DNA of 47,713 nt, from positions 71,309 through 119,021 of the forward strand of contig CANMZT010000014.1 of the NCBI GenBank assembly GCA_947502405.1, in the 5' to 3' direction. Made by a program: the position numbers and the translations under genes. Origin of the DNA: an uncultured Algibacter sp. (GTDB lineage Bacteria; Bacteroidota; Bacteroidia; Flavobacteriales; Flavobacteriaceae). The notes beneath the pieces are model-generated. The model did no database searches. It was not told where the DNA came from and was given only the letters and a program-made list of their open reading frames with translations. The number at the start of each line of letters is the position of its first letter. Within the stretch, counting starts at the first letter, position 1. This document shows, piece by piece, positions 40,530 to 47,713 of the stretch.

Positions 40530-41978
40530 ATGTTACTAAACCAATTAAGCAATAAAACAGTAGATGAAATTGATATAGGTTATTGGGAACTTAAAGATAA
40601 TGATGAAATACTTTGGTCCAAAGCATTTTTATCAAGTCTTAAGTACTCTGAAAAAGAAGCTAAAATTAACCTAAACTATTTCTTAAATCATATAATCCAT
40701 AAGGAAGATCACGATTTATTTAGAAATAACTTTTTCAGTTTTATAAAAAATGGCACTGATTTTAGGCAAAGTATGCTTTTAAAATCCAGAAAAGGAAAAT
40801 ATAAAGAATTTGTATGTACCACGAATTTTAATTTTTCTCTGAAACTCAATGAAAACTCGAGATTCATATTCTTCAACAAAAGAAAATTTAAAACAAACAA
40901 AAAGGTATCTAAAAATAAATTCTATTATAAAGAAACTGCCGAAATGACAAAAACTGGCAGTTGGTATGTAGATTTTACGAAGCAAAAAAGTTATTGGGAT
41001 CAACAAACAAGAAGAATCCTAGAATATCCTGAAGATTATATCCCATCTTTAAAACACTCAATAAAATACTTTCCAAAAGCATACCAAAAACTAGCAAAAA
41101 ACACATTTATTGAATGTGCTTATGAAGGGAAAAAGTTTAATATTGAGATAAAAATGTTAACGAAAAATAATCGTTCATTTTGGGTAAGAGCCATGGGAAA
41201 ACCAGTTTTTAACGATTTAAAAAAAATCATAGGCATACGAGGTGTTTTTCAAGATATTGATGCTTCAAAAACAAAAGAAATAAGTCTACAAAAAACCTCT
41301 AATATAGTAGCTTCCCAAAACAAGAGACTTTTTAACTTTGCACATATTGTATCTCACAATCTAAGATCTCATACTAGTAATTTAACACTTATTTCTGAAC
41401 TAATAGATACTTATGATAGTTGTGAAGAGAAACTTAGTTTAATCGAAAACGTTAAAGATATAGCAAATAGCTTACATGAAACCATAGAGCATCTTAATGA
41501 AGTTGTTACTATACAAACTAGTACTAACAAAAGTAAATCGTTAGTGGTTTTTGATAATATACTAAACCAAGTTATTAAATCTATAGGCCAGATTATTGCA
41601 AAAGAAAATACAACAATACATTCCAATTTCTCTAAACTAGAAGCTATAGATTATATCCCTGCTTATCTAGAAAGTATTTTCCTGAATATAATTACTAATG
41701 CTATTAAGTATAAACATCCTGATCGTAATCCAATAATTACAATAAAATCTAAAGTTCTAGATAATAATAAAATTTTAGAAATTAGTGATAATGGTGTTGG
41801 TATAGATATGGATAAATATGGAGATAAAATTTTTGGTATGTACAAGACCTTTCACTACAACGACGATGCTGTGGGAATTGGATTATTCATCACAAAAAAC
41901 CAAGTTGAAGCTTTGAATGGAAAAATTTCTGTTTCTAGTGAAGTAAATAAAGGAACTACTTTTAAAATTGAATTTTAA
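40530..41978 (+). CDS. PAS-domain sensor histidine kinase
   Basis: A 482-residue kinase without membrane segments, so it is a cytosolic sensor. Two PAS-like domains: about 15-118 (YWELKDNDEILWSKAFLSSL, RKGKYKEFVCTTNF) and about 137-246 (ETAEMTKTGSWYVDF, FWVRAMGKPVFND, IIGIRGVFQDI). The H-box is FAHIVSHNLRSHTSNL with phospho-acceptor His276. The N-box is IFLNIITNAIKYKHPD (Asn390), G1 is ISDNGVGID (about 418-426) and G2 is AVGIGLFITKNQVEALNG. The signal is not known. The receiver gene follows after 3 bases. Confidence 0.96.
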   Translation: MLLNQLSNKTVDEIDIGYWELKDNDEILWSKAFLSSLKYSEKEAKINLNYFLNHIIHKEDHDLFRNNFFSFIKNGTDFRQSMLLKSRKGKYKEFVCTTNFNFSLKLNENSRFIFFNKRKFKTNKKVSKNKFYYKETAEMTKTGSWYVDFTKQKSYWDQQTRRILEYPEDYIPSLKHSIKYFPKAYQKLAKNTFIECAYEGKKFNIEIKMLTKNNRSFWVRAMGKPVFNDLKKIIGIRGVFQDIDASKTKEISLQKTSNIVASQNKRLFNFAHIVSHNLRSHTSNLTLISELIDTYDSCEEKLSLIENVKDIANSLHETIEHLNEVVTIQTSTNKSKSLVVFDNILNQVIKSIGQIIAKENTTIHSNFSKLEAIDYIPAYLESIFLNIITNAIKYKHPDRNPIITIKSKVLDNNKILEISDNGVGIDMDKYGDKIFGMYKTFHYNDDAVGIGLFITKNQVEALNGKISVSSEVNKGTTFKIEF

Positions 41979-41981
41979 TAT

Positions 41982-42395
41982 ATGAGGCCTCCTACTGTAA
42001 ATCTTGCTTGTATTATAGATGATGATAGCATTTATGTTAATTTGCTAAAAAAAATAATTAACACTAAGAATTTATGTTCTAATATTCTTGTTTTTAATAA
42101 TGGGCAACAAAGTATTAATTATTTTGAAACGCTATTGAACAATCTAAAAGCTGAAGATATTCCTGAAGTTATCTTTTTAGATTTAAATATGCCTATTATA
42201 GATGGATGGGAATTTTTAGATTGGTTTAAATCCATAAAACACAAATTCAAAAAACAAATATCACTATACATAGTTAGCTCTTCTATCAATCCTTCCGATA
42301 TAAGTAAAGCAAAATCTATACCTGAGGTATACGATTACATATCAAAACCTGTACGTGTTAAAGACTTAGAGACTATATTTTCAAAAACTTCTTAA
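41982..42395 (+). CDS. Single-domain response regulator
   Basis: A 137-residue CheY-like receiver with no output domain. The acidic pocket is IIDDDSIYV (Asp13-15), the phospho-acceptor is Asp67 in VIFLDLNMPIIDGWEFL and the conserved Lys122 is in YISKPV. It is the immediate partner of the upstream PAS kinase. Such regulators act through protein interaction or as phosphorelay intermediates. Its 3' end overlaps that of convergent lspA by 4 bases. Confidence 0.95.
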   Translation: MRPPTVNLACIIDDDSIYVNLLKKIINTKNLCSNILVFNNGQQSINYFETLLNNLKAEDIPEVIFLDLNMPIIDGWEFLDWFKSIKHKFKKQISLYIVSSSINPSDISKAKSIPEVYDYISKPVRVKDLETIFSKTS

Positions 42396-43012
42396 TTTTT
42401 TACAAATGCTCGCTTATTAAACACAATAAGCATGATAAAACCTGTACTTATAGCCATATCTGCTATATTAAAAACAGGATCAAAAAAGCTAAAGCGTTTT
42501 CCTCCGGAAATAGGGAACCATTCTGGTAAATCAACTTCAAATAACGGGAAGTGAAGCATATCTACAACTTTACCATGTAAAAAACCATCATATCCACCAG
42601 TTTCTGGAAGAAACGTAGCAACTTGACTGTAACTATCATCAAATAAGACACCGTAAAACACAGAGTCTATTATATTTCCTAAGGCACCAGAAAAAATTAA
42701 AGCAATAGCTACAATTAATATTTTAGAACTTTGCTTTTTTGTAGCATCATATAGCCAATACCCAATTCCAAAAATAGCTATAATTCTAAATGATGTTAAT
42801 ATTACTTTGGCTGTTCTATCTGATATAAAAGATACAAAATCACTAATTTTAGTACCCCATGCCATACCATCATTTTCAACAAAAATAATTTCAAACCAAC
42901 TAAATACATCTAAACTTTCTTGAAGCACAAAATTGGTTTTAATGTATATTTTACTAATCTGATCGATTAGTAAAATAATAATGATTAAGATTATGGATTT
43001 TTTTAGTGACAT
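42392..43012 (-). CDS. lspA: Lipoprotein signal peptidase II
   Basis: 206 residues from ATG 43012 (MSLKKSIILIIIILL). A frame 31 codons longer is formed by an intergenic repeat and is rejected. Four transmembrane segments are apparent. The aspartic-protease dyad lies in LGNIIDSVFYGVLFD and FNIADMAISTGF. The first helix carries LLIDQISKIYIK, and FVENDGMAWGTK is the ENxGxAFG-like motif. It removes signal peptides from prolipoproteins at the inner membrane, including the many lipoproteins in this window. It follows the DksA-like gene but a terminator lies between. Confidence 0.96.
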   Translation of the reverse strand: MSLKKSIILIIIILLIDQISKIYIKTNFVLQESLDVFSWFEIIFVENDGMAWGTKISDFVSFISDRTAKVILTSFRIIAIFGIGYWLYDATKKQSSKILIVAIALIFSGALGNIIDSVFYGVLFDDSYSQVATFLPETGGYDGFLHGKVVDMLHFPLFEVDLPEWFPISGGKRFSFFDPVFNIADMAISTGFIMLIVFNKRAFVKN

Positions 43013-43027
43013 TCTTTTTAAAAAATA

Positions 43028-43096
43028 GATTCCTGCATTATTCATTGACTTATATTTCATATTAATGAATTCATGAATCTCCGATTTCGCAGGAAT
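43028..43096. repeat. Inverted repeat ATTCCTGC...GCAGGAAT upstream of lspA
   Basis: ATTCCTGC (43029-43036) and GCAGGAAT (43089-43096) flank an AT-rich centre with the palindrome ATGAATTCAT (43066-43075). The outer part ATTTCGCAGGAATGACA matches a motif that I recall as a frequent intergenic repeat in Bacteroidota. It encodes the spurious N-terminal extension of lspA. Confidence 0.7.
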
Positions 43097-43105
43097 GACA
43101 AACAA

Positions 43106-43134
43106 AAAACGTCTCGGGTTAAACGAGACGTTTT
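43106..43134. terminator. Hairpin terminator between the DksA-like gene and lspA
   Basis: AAAACGTCTCG (43106-43116) pairs perfectly with CGAGACGTTTT (43124-43134) around GGTTAAA. On the minus strand it follows the DksA-like stop codon by 21 bases, so lspA expression needs read-through or its own promoter. Confidence 0.9.
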
Positions 43135-43155
43135 AAATATATCATTTTAACAAAA

Positions 43156-43533
43156 TTATTTTTGCATGTTTTTTGCTTCTATACTTAACGTAGCATGTGG
43201 CACAAGCTCTAAACGTTTTTTGTTAATCAATTTACCTGTTACTCTACATACTCCATAGGTTTTATTTTCTATACGGATTAACGCATTTTTTAAATCACGA
43301 ATAAACTTTTCCTGACGAATAGCTAGCTGCGAATTAGACTCTTTACTCATTACCGCACTACCTTCATCAAAAGCCTTAAATGTTGGTGACGTATCTTCCG
43401 TACCATTATTATGGTCGTTCATATACGCACTTTTAATCAATTCTAAATCGTGTTGTGCTTTCTCTATTTTCTCTGTTATTAATTCTTTGAATTCTGCTAA
43501 ATCAGCATCTGAATATCTTACACTGTCTGCCAT
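43156..43533 (-). CDS. TraR/DksA-family protein with reduced zinc finger
   Basis: A 125-residue protein. An N-terminal coiled coil (about 8-45 and 66-92) is followed by YGVCRVTGKLINKKRLELVPHATLSIEA, the DksA C-terminal pattern. Only one Cys (Cys96) of the usual four remains, so the zinc finger is degenerate. In Bacteroidota this form is usual as far as I recall. DksA-type proteins bind in the RNA polymerase secondary channel. Direct evidence for this form is lacking to my knowledge. It starts 6 bases after ileS ends. Confidence 0.9.
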   Translation of the reverse strand: MADSVRYSDADLAEFKELITEKIEKAQHDLELIKSAYMNDHNNGTEDTSPTFKAFDEGSAVMSKESNSQLAIRQEKFIRDLKNALIRIENKTYGVCRVTGKLINKKRLELVPHATLSIEAKNMQK

Positions 43534-43539
43534 AATAAT

Positions 43540-46500
43540 TTAATGTTTTTGAATAAATAGCTTGGTATTTACATCGTCAAAAGCAATTTCTATACCATCT
43601 TCTAATTTATCTATAATTTCAAGTTCGTTTGTTAATGTTTCCGATTTAATATATGCTCTGTTTGCATCAACAGCATTCACAATCTGATCATCTTTTTGAA
43701 GAACAACATCAATTCTATCTGTAACTTCAAAACCTGAATCTTTTCTTAAATTCTGAATTCTGTTTATTAGCTCTCTTGCAATACCTTCTTTTCGTAAATC
43801 GTCAGTAATTGTTACATCTAAAGCTACTGTTAAAGCCCCTTCATTTGCAACCAACCAGCCCTCAATATCTTGAGATGTAATTTCTACATCTGTAAGTTCT
43901 AAGGTAATAGTTTTTTCATTTACTTCAACGTCTAAAATACCCTTTTGTTCGATATTTTTTATATCATCAGATGTAAAGTTATTAACTACCTGAGCTACAG
44001 CTTTCATGTCTTTCCCAAAACGAGGTCCTAACACTTTAAAGTTAGGTTTAATTTGTTTTACAAGAATATCTGAAGCGTCTTCTAAAACTTCAATTTCTTT
44101 TACATTTACCTCAGATTTTATAAGGTCTGTTACTGCTAAAATCTCATTTTTCTGTGATTCGCTATTAATGGGAATCATTATTTTTTGAAGCGGCTGACGC
44201 ACTTTAATCTTCTCTTTTGCTCTTAACGATAAAACTAAAGATGATATTGTTTGAGCACTTTCCATCTTGTTTTCTAGCGACTTATCAACATACGATTCAT
44301 CAAAAACAGGAAAATTAGCTAAGTGCACACTTTCAAAACTTTCTTTTTTAGTAGCAGCATTTAAATCCAAATACAATCTATCCATAAAGAATGGTGCAAT
44401 TGGTGCACCCAATTTAGCAATAGTAACCATACAGGTGTAAAGTGTTTGGTATGCTGAAATTTTATCTTGTTGATAATCCCCTTTCCAGAAACGTCTTCTA
44501 CTTAAACGCACAAACCAGTTGCTTACATAATCTTGTGTGAAATCTGAGATTGCTCTAGCTGCTTTTGTAGGCTCATAATCTGCATAAAAGGCATCAACTT
44601 TCTTAATTAATGTATGTAATTCAGAAAGTATCCAACGGTCTATTTCTGGTCGCTCATTTAAAGGAATATCAGCTTCACTATAATTGAAATTATCTAAATT
44701 CGCATAAAGCTGAAAGAAAGAATAGGTATTGTAAAGTGTTCCGAAAAACTTACGCTTTACTTCTTCAACACCATCCAAATCAAACTTTAAGTTATCCCAA
44801 GGATTTGCATTACTAATCATATACCAACGTGTGGCATCTGCACCATAATTTCCTAGAGTTTCAAACGGGTCTACAGCATTTCCTAAACGCTTGGACATTT
44901 TTTGCCCATTCTTATCTAATACTAATCCGTTTGAAACCACATTTTTATAAGCTACAGAATCGAAAACCATAGTTCCGATAGCGTGAAGCGTATAGAACCA
45001 ACCACGGGTTTGATCGACACCTTCTGCAATAAAATCTGCTGGATAGGTTGTGCCTTTATCAATTAAATCTTTGTTTTCAAAAGGGTAATGCCATTGTGCA
45101 TAAGGCATAGAACCAGAATCGAACCAAACATCAATAAGGTCGCTTTCGCGGAACATTTTTTGACCTGATGGAGATACTAATACAATCTCGTCAACAATAT
45201 TTTTATGCAAATCGATTTTAGCATAATTAGCTTCGGAATTGTTTCCCACTTCAAAATCAGCAAAAATATCTGCTTTTAGAACACCTGTTGAAACCGCCTT
45301 AGCCATTTCACTTTTCAATTCTTCAACTGAACCGATACAGATTTCCTCTTTACCATCTTCAGTTCTCCAAATTGGCAATGGAATTCCCCAATAACGAGAA
45401 CGTGATAAATTCCAATCATTAGCATTTGCTAACCAATTTCCAAAACGTCCTGTCCCTGTTGATTTTGGTTTCCAATTAATGGTTTCGTTAAGTTCGAACA
45501 TTCTGTCCTTAACATCCGTAACTTTTACAAACCAAGAATCTAATGGGTAGTATAGAATAGGTTTATCAGTACGCCAGCAATTTGGGTAACTGTGTTTATA
45601 TTTTTCAACCTTAAAGGCTTTATTTTCTTCTTTTAATTTGATAGCAAGCTCAACATCTATGGAACGTTCTGGTGCTTCACCATCCGTATAATACTCGTTT
45701 TTTACATACTTACCTGCAAACTCTCCCATTTCTGGTCTAAATTTCCCTTGTAAGTCTACGAGTGGCACTAAATTATCATTCTCATCCTTAACCAACATTG
45801 GTGGTATCTCAGGAGTTGCCTGTTTAGCTACTAAGGCGTCATCTGCACCAAAAGTTGGTGCTGTATGTACAATTCCTGTTCCATCTTCCGTCGTAACAAA
45901 ATCTCCTGAAATAACTCTGAATGCATCTTGAGGATTATCGTTTGGTAAGGCATATTTTAAAAGTTGTTCGTATCTGATTCCTAACAAATCTTCACCTTTA
46001 CATTCAGCAGCTATTAAAAAAGGAATCTTTTTGTTTTCTTTTGTATAACTAGATAATTCTGAAACATCCTCAGTTTGCTGATACTTTCCTGTAAACTGTT
46101 TTCCAACTAGATTTTTAGCCAAAATAACATGAATAGGCTCAAAAGTATATTGATTATAAGTTGCCACTACAACATAATCAATCTTAGACCCAACAGTTAA
46201 CGCCGTATTACTTGGTAAGGTCCAAGGTGTAGTAGTCCAAGCTAGAAGATGTAAATTATCGAATTTTTTTAAAAACTCAGGCAAAGTGTTTTCAACTGCT
46301 TTAAACTGAGCAACTACCGTAGTATCTGTTACATCTTGATAAGTTCCTGGTTGGTTTAACTCATGTGAACTCAACCCTGTACCAGCCTTTGGAGAATACG
46401 GCTGAATAGTATACCCTTTGTATAATAAGCTTTTATTGTAAATCTGCTTTAATAACCACCAAACAGATTCCATATACTTAGGCTCGTAAGTAATATATGG

Positions 46501-46938
46501 GTCGTCCATATCTACCCAATAACCCATTTTTTGTGTTAAATCATTCCAAACATCTGTGTAACGCATTACAGCTTTACGGCATGCTGCATTATAATCTTCA
46601 ACAGAAATAGTTTTACCAATATCTTCTTTAGTAATTCCTAACTCTTTTTCAACACCCAATTCAATTGGCAAACCATGAGTATCCCATCCAGCTTTTCGCT
46701 TTACCTGATAACCTTTCATGGTTTTATAACGTGGAAAAATATCTTTAATAGCACGCGCTAAAACATGGTGTACCCCTGGAAGTCCATTTGCTGAAGGTGG
46801 GCCTTCAAAAAACACATAAGATACTGCACCTTCTCTGGTAGATACACTTTTTTCAAAAATGTTATTTTCTTGCCAATATTGTAGAATATCATTAGCTACA
46901 TTTGGTAAGTCAAGTCCTTTATATTCAGGAAATTTCAT
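43540..46938 (-). CDS. ileS: Isoleucyl-tRNA synthetase, long (eukaryote-like) type
   Basis: A class I synthetase of 1132 residues, longer than the ~940 of the E. coli type. The HIGH-equivalent is in PPSANGLPGVHHVLARAIKD (about 49-68), the editing domain (CP1) follows with TTPWTLPSNTAL, and the second ATP motif is KNGQKMSKRLGN. WDTHGLPIELGVEKELG and the long C-terminal part with RPEIDRWILSEL fit the type 2/eukaryote-like clade. No C-terminal Cys4 zinc site of the bacterial type is visible. It charges tRNA-Ile and is the first gene of an ileS, DksA-like, lspA cluster. Confidence 0.98.
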   Translation of the reverse strand: MKFPEYKGLDLPNVANDILQYWQENNIFEKSVSTREGAVSYVFFEGPPSANGLPGVHHVLARAIKDIFPRYKTMKGYQVKRKAGWDTHGLPIELGVEKELGITKEDIGKTISVEDYNAACRKAVMRYTDVWNDLTQKMGYWVDMDDPYITYEPKYMESVWWLLKQIYNKSLLYKGYTIQPYSPKAGTGLSSHELNQPGTYQDVTDTTVVAQFKAVENTLPEFLKKFDNLHLLAWTTTPWTLPSNTALTVGSKIDYVVVATYNQYTFEPIHVILAKNLVGKQFTGKYQQTEDVSELSSYTKENKKIPFLIAAECKGEDLLGIRYEQLLKYALPNDNPQDAFRVISGDFVTTEDGTGIVHTAPTFGADDALVAKQATPEIPPMLVKDENDNLVPLVDLQGKFRPEMGEFAGKYVKNEYYTDGEAPERSIDVELAIKLKEENKAFKVEKYKHSYPNCWRTDKPILYYPLDSWFVKVTDVKDRMFELNETINWKPKSTGTGRFGNWLANANDWNLSRSRYWGIPLPIWRTEDGKEEICIGSVEELKSEMAKAVSTGVLKADIFADFEVGNNSEANYAKIDLHKNIVDEIVLVSPSGQKMFRESDLIDVWFDSGSMPYAQWHYPFENKDLIDKGTTYPADFIAEGVDQTRGWFYTLHAIGTMVFDSVAYKNVVSNGLVLDKNGQKMSKRLGNAVDPFETLGNYGADATRWYMISNANPWDNLKFDLDGVEEVKRKFFGTLYNTYSFFQLYANLDNFNYSEADIPLNERPEIDRWILSELHTLIKKVDAFYADYEPTKAARAISDFTQDYVSNWFVRLSRRRFWKGDYQQDKISAYQTLYTCMVTIAKLGAPIAPFFMDRLYLDLNAATKKESFESVHLANFPVFDESYVDKSLENKMESAQTISSLVLSLRAKEKIKVRQPLQKIMIPINSESQKNEILAVTDLIKSEVNVKEIEVLEDASDILVKQIKPNFKVLGPRFGKDMKAVAQVVNNFTSDDIKNIEQKGILDVEVNEKTITLELTDVEITSQDIEGWLVANEGALTVALDVTITDDLRKEGIARELINRIQNLRKDSGFEVTDRIDVVLQKDDQIVNAVDANRAYIKSETLTNELEIIDKLEDGIEIAFDDVNTKLFIQKH

Positions 46939-47102
46939 CTGATAATTTTTATTTTATTATAATAAGACAGATGTAAACTTTGGTGACAAATCGGTGCTAA
47001 ACACAATCTTCTCTAAACCAAAGTTTTAGCGCTCATTTACTCTTAATTCTTATAAGTTCGCGAATTTAATGAATTATCCTTAAAACATTAATTTTAAAAC
47101 CA

Positions 47103-47136
47103 AAAAAAAGACTACTGTTTTAAGTAGCCTTTTTTT
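47103..47136. terminator. Terminator of the T9SS-cargo gene
   Basis: AAAAAAAG and CTACT pair with AGTAG and CCTTTTTTT around GTTTTA, with one mismatch. It lies 23 bases after the stop codon at 47159 and ends in a T-run on the minus strand. Confidence 0.85.
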
Positions 47137-47158
47137 AAGTTTTATTATTTATTAATGT

Positions 47159-47713
47159 TTAGTTAACTACAATCTTTTTAGTTAACACCTCATTGGTTTC
47201 CGTTCTCATACAAACTACATAAGCTCCTGTGGATACATTACTAAACTGTATACCATTCTCTAACTCTTGCCTTGATACATCTGTTAACTCCTTAACTGTC
47301 TGACCTCTCATACTCACTAAAGACAACTTGCTTACATCAGCATTTAGTTTCTTTACATAAAACGTGTTGTTCCTGTTCTTGAAATACATAAAGTTTTCTG
47401 TAATCGCTGACTCCTCTGTACTTAAACTCTGTTGCTCTCCTTGGAAAACAATCTCAAACCTTTCATTGAATATCCCTTGTGATGACGAAAAATTATAGGC
47501 TAAATCCTGTGTTAAATCAAAATAAGTTCCTGTTACGTTATCTCGTAAATAAACCTCTTGACCCTCATCTAGGTTATCCAATTCTGTAATTCGTATCTCA
47601 AAACTGTTATCTCCAGAAGACCTGAAGTTTAATGGTACAACTTTATCTGGTGTAATAGACGAATAGGCTTGCATATTCATATTCTGACCTTCCAACTCTA
47701 AGTTGAAATCATT
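47159..47713 (-). CDS. T9SS-secreted protein, C-terminal part with type A sorting domain
   Basis: The frame stays open to the right edge of the window (codons for NDFNLELEGQN precede the visible Met codons), so only the last ~184 residues are seen. The final ~75 residues form a type A sorting domain: FYVKKLNADVSKLSLVSM, RGQTVKEL, ENGIQFSNVSTGAYVVCM and ending TKKIVVN. This domain targets proteins through the type IX secretion system to the cell surface or medium. The preceding ~100 residues (FRSSGDNSFEIRITELDNL, VYLRDNVTGTYFDLTQDLAYNF) are the end of a beta-rich domain common before the sorting signal. The passenger lies outside the window. Confidence 0.92.
   Translation of the reverse strand, partial: NDFNLELEGQNMNMQAYSSITPDKVVPLNFRSSGDNSFEIRITELDNLDEGQEVYLRDNVTGTYFDLTQDLAYNFSSSQGIFNERFEIVFQGEQQSLSTEESAITENFMYFKNRNNTFYVKKLNADVSKLSLVSMRGQTVKELTDVSRQELENGIQFSNVSTGAYVVCMRTETNEVLTKKIVVN

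Noticed and set aside
43013-43105. 31-codon N-terminal extension on lspA
   Set aside because: It is encoded by an intergenic inverted repeat and would put a polar stretch before the first membrane helix. MSLKK at 43012 fits the family.

Overview
The window comes from a chromosome of a marine-type Flavobacteriaceae (Bacteroidota). The evidence is AT-rich DNA, TAnnTTTG-type -7 promoter boxes, hardly any Shine-Dalgarno sequences, TonB-dependent receptors with CarboxypepD_reg-like N-termini, many Bacteroidota lipoproteins, a type IX secretion (T9SS) type A sorting domain, and the Bacteroidota-specific families DUF2480, DUF3078, DUF3108 and DUF5689. I see no rRNA, tRNA, CRISPR array, transposase or phage gene.

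Layout. 1-1014: the end of a di-heme cytochrome c peroxidase and a small Cys/His-rich protein. 1157-9396: a suf iron-sulfur assembly operon (sufA-like, sufB, a lipoprotein, sufC, sufD, sufS, sufE, sufT-like, DUF2480) followed by a DUF3078 outer-membrane protein. 9556-12193: hflX, divergent from a cytosolic-looking endonuclease/exonuclease/phosphatase (EEP) protein, and a small membrane protein. 12273-14081: a secreted clan GH-A glycosidase. 14386-25665: the most interesting block. It holds two related TonB receptors, each followed by a surface-type lipoprotein (DUF5689 plus choice-of-anchor J, or choice-of-anchor J), a secreted EEP protein and a lipoprotein endonuclease I. I read it as a candidate extracellular nucleic-acid scavenging system. 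25839-33566: pgi, an M23 peptidase-like lipoprotein, tryptophan 2,3-dioxygenase, DUF3108, 4-hydroxyphenylpyruvate dioxygenase, a free-standing four-helix-bundle (S23/IVS-type) gene and homogentisate dioxygenase. This is aromatic amino-acid catabolism with housekeeping genes. 33804-40432: a patatin/beta-barrel protein and uvrC, divergent from rimK, an AstE/aspartoacylase-like gene and 5-formyl-THF cyclo-ligase. 40530-42395: a PAS histidine kinase with a single-domain response regulator. 42392-46938: ileS, a TraR/DksA-like gene and lspA. 47159-end: the C-terminus of a T9SS-secreted protein.

Four intergenic repeats share ends (GCGTTAGGGAT at one side, TTGGGCGTT at the other) but differ in their centres, which are rich in CCCGATAGCTATCGGG-like palindromes. 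Two of them directly abut the T-tracts of terminators. The window also has short tandem or degenerate repeats placed just before start codons (sufD, sufT, the four-helix gene) and a pair of adjacent perfect palindromes upstream of the second TonB receptor.

Start codons were moved inward from the longest open frame in several genes (the suf lipoprotein, sufE, DUF2480, DUF5689, M23, uvrC, rimK, cyclo-ligase, lspA). In these the extra residues come from TTG starts, repeats or promoter DNA.
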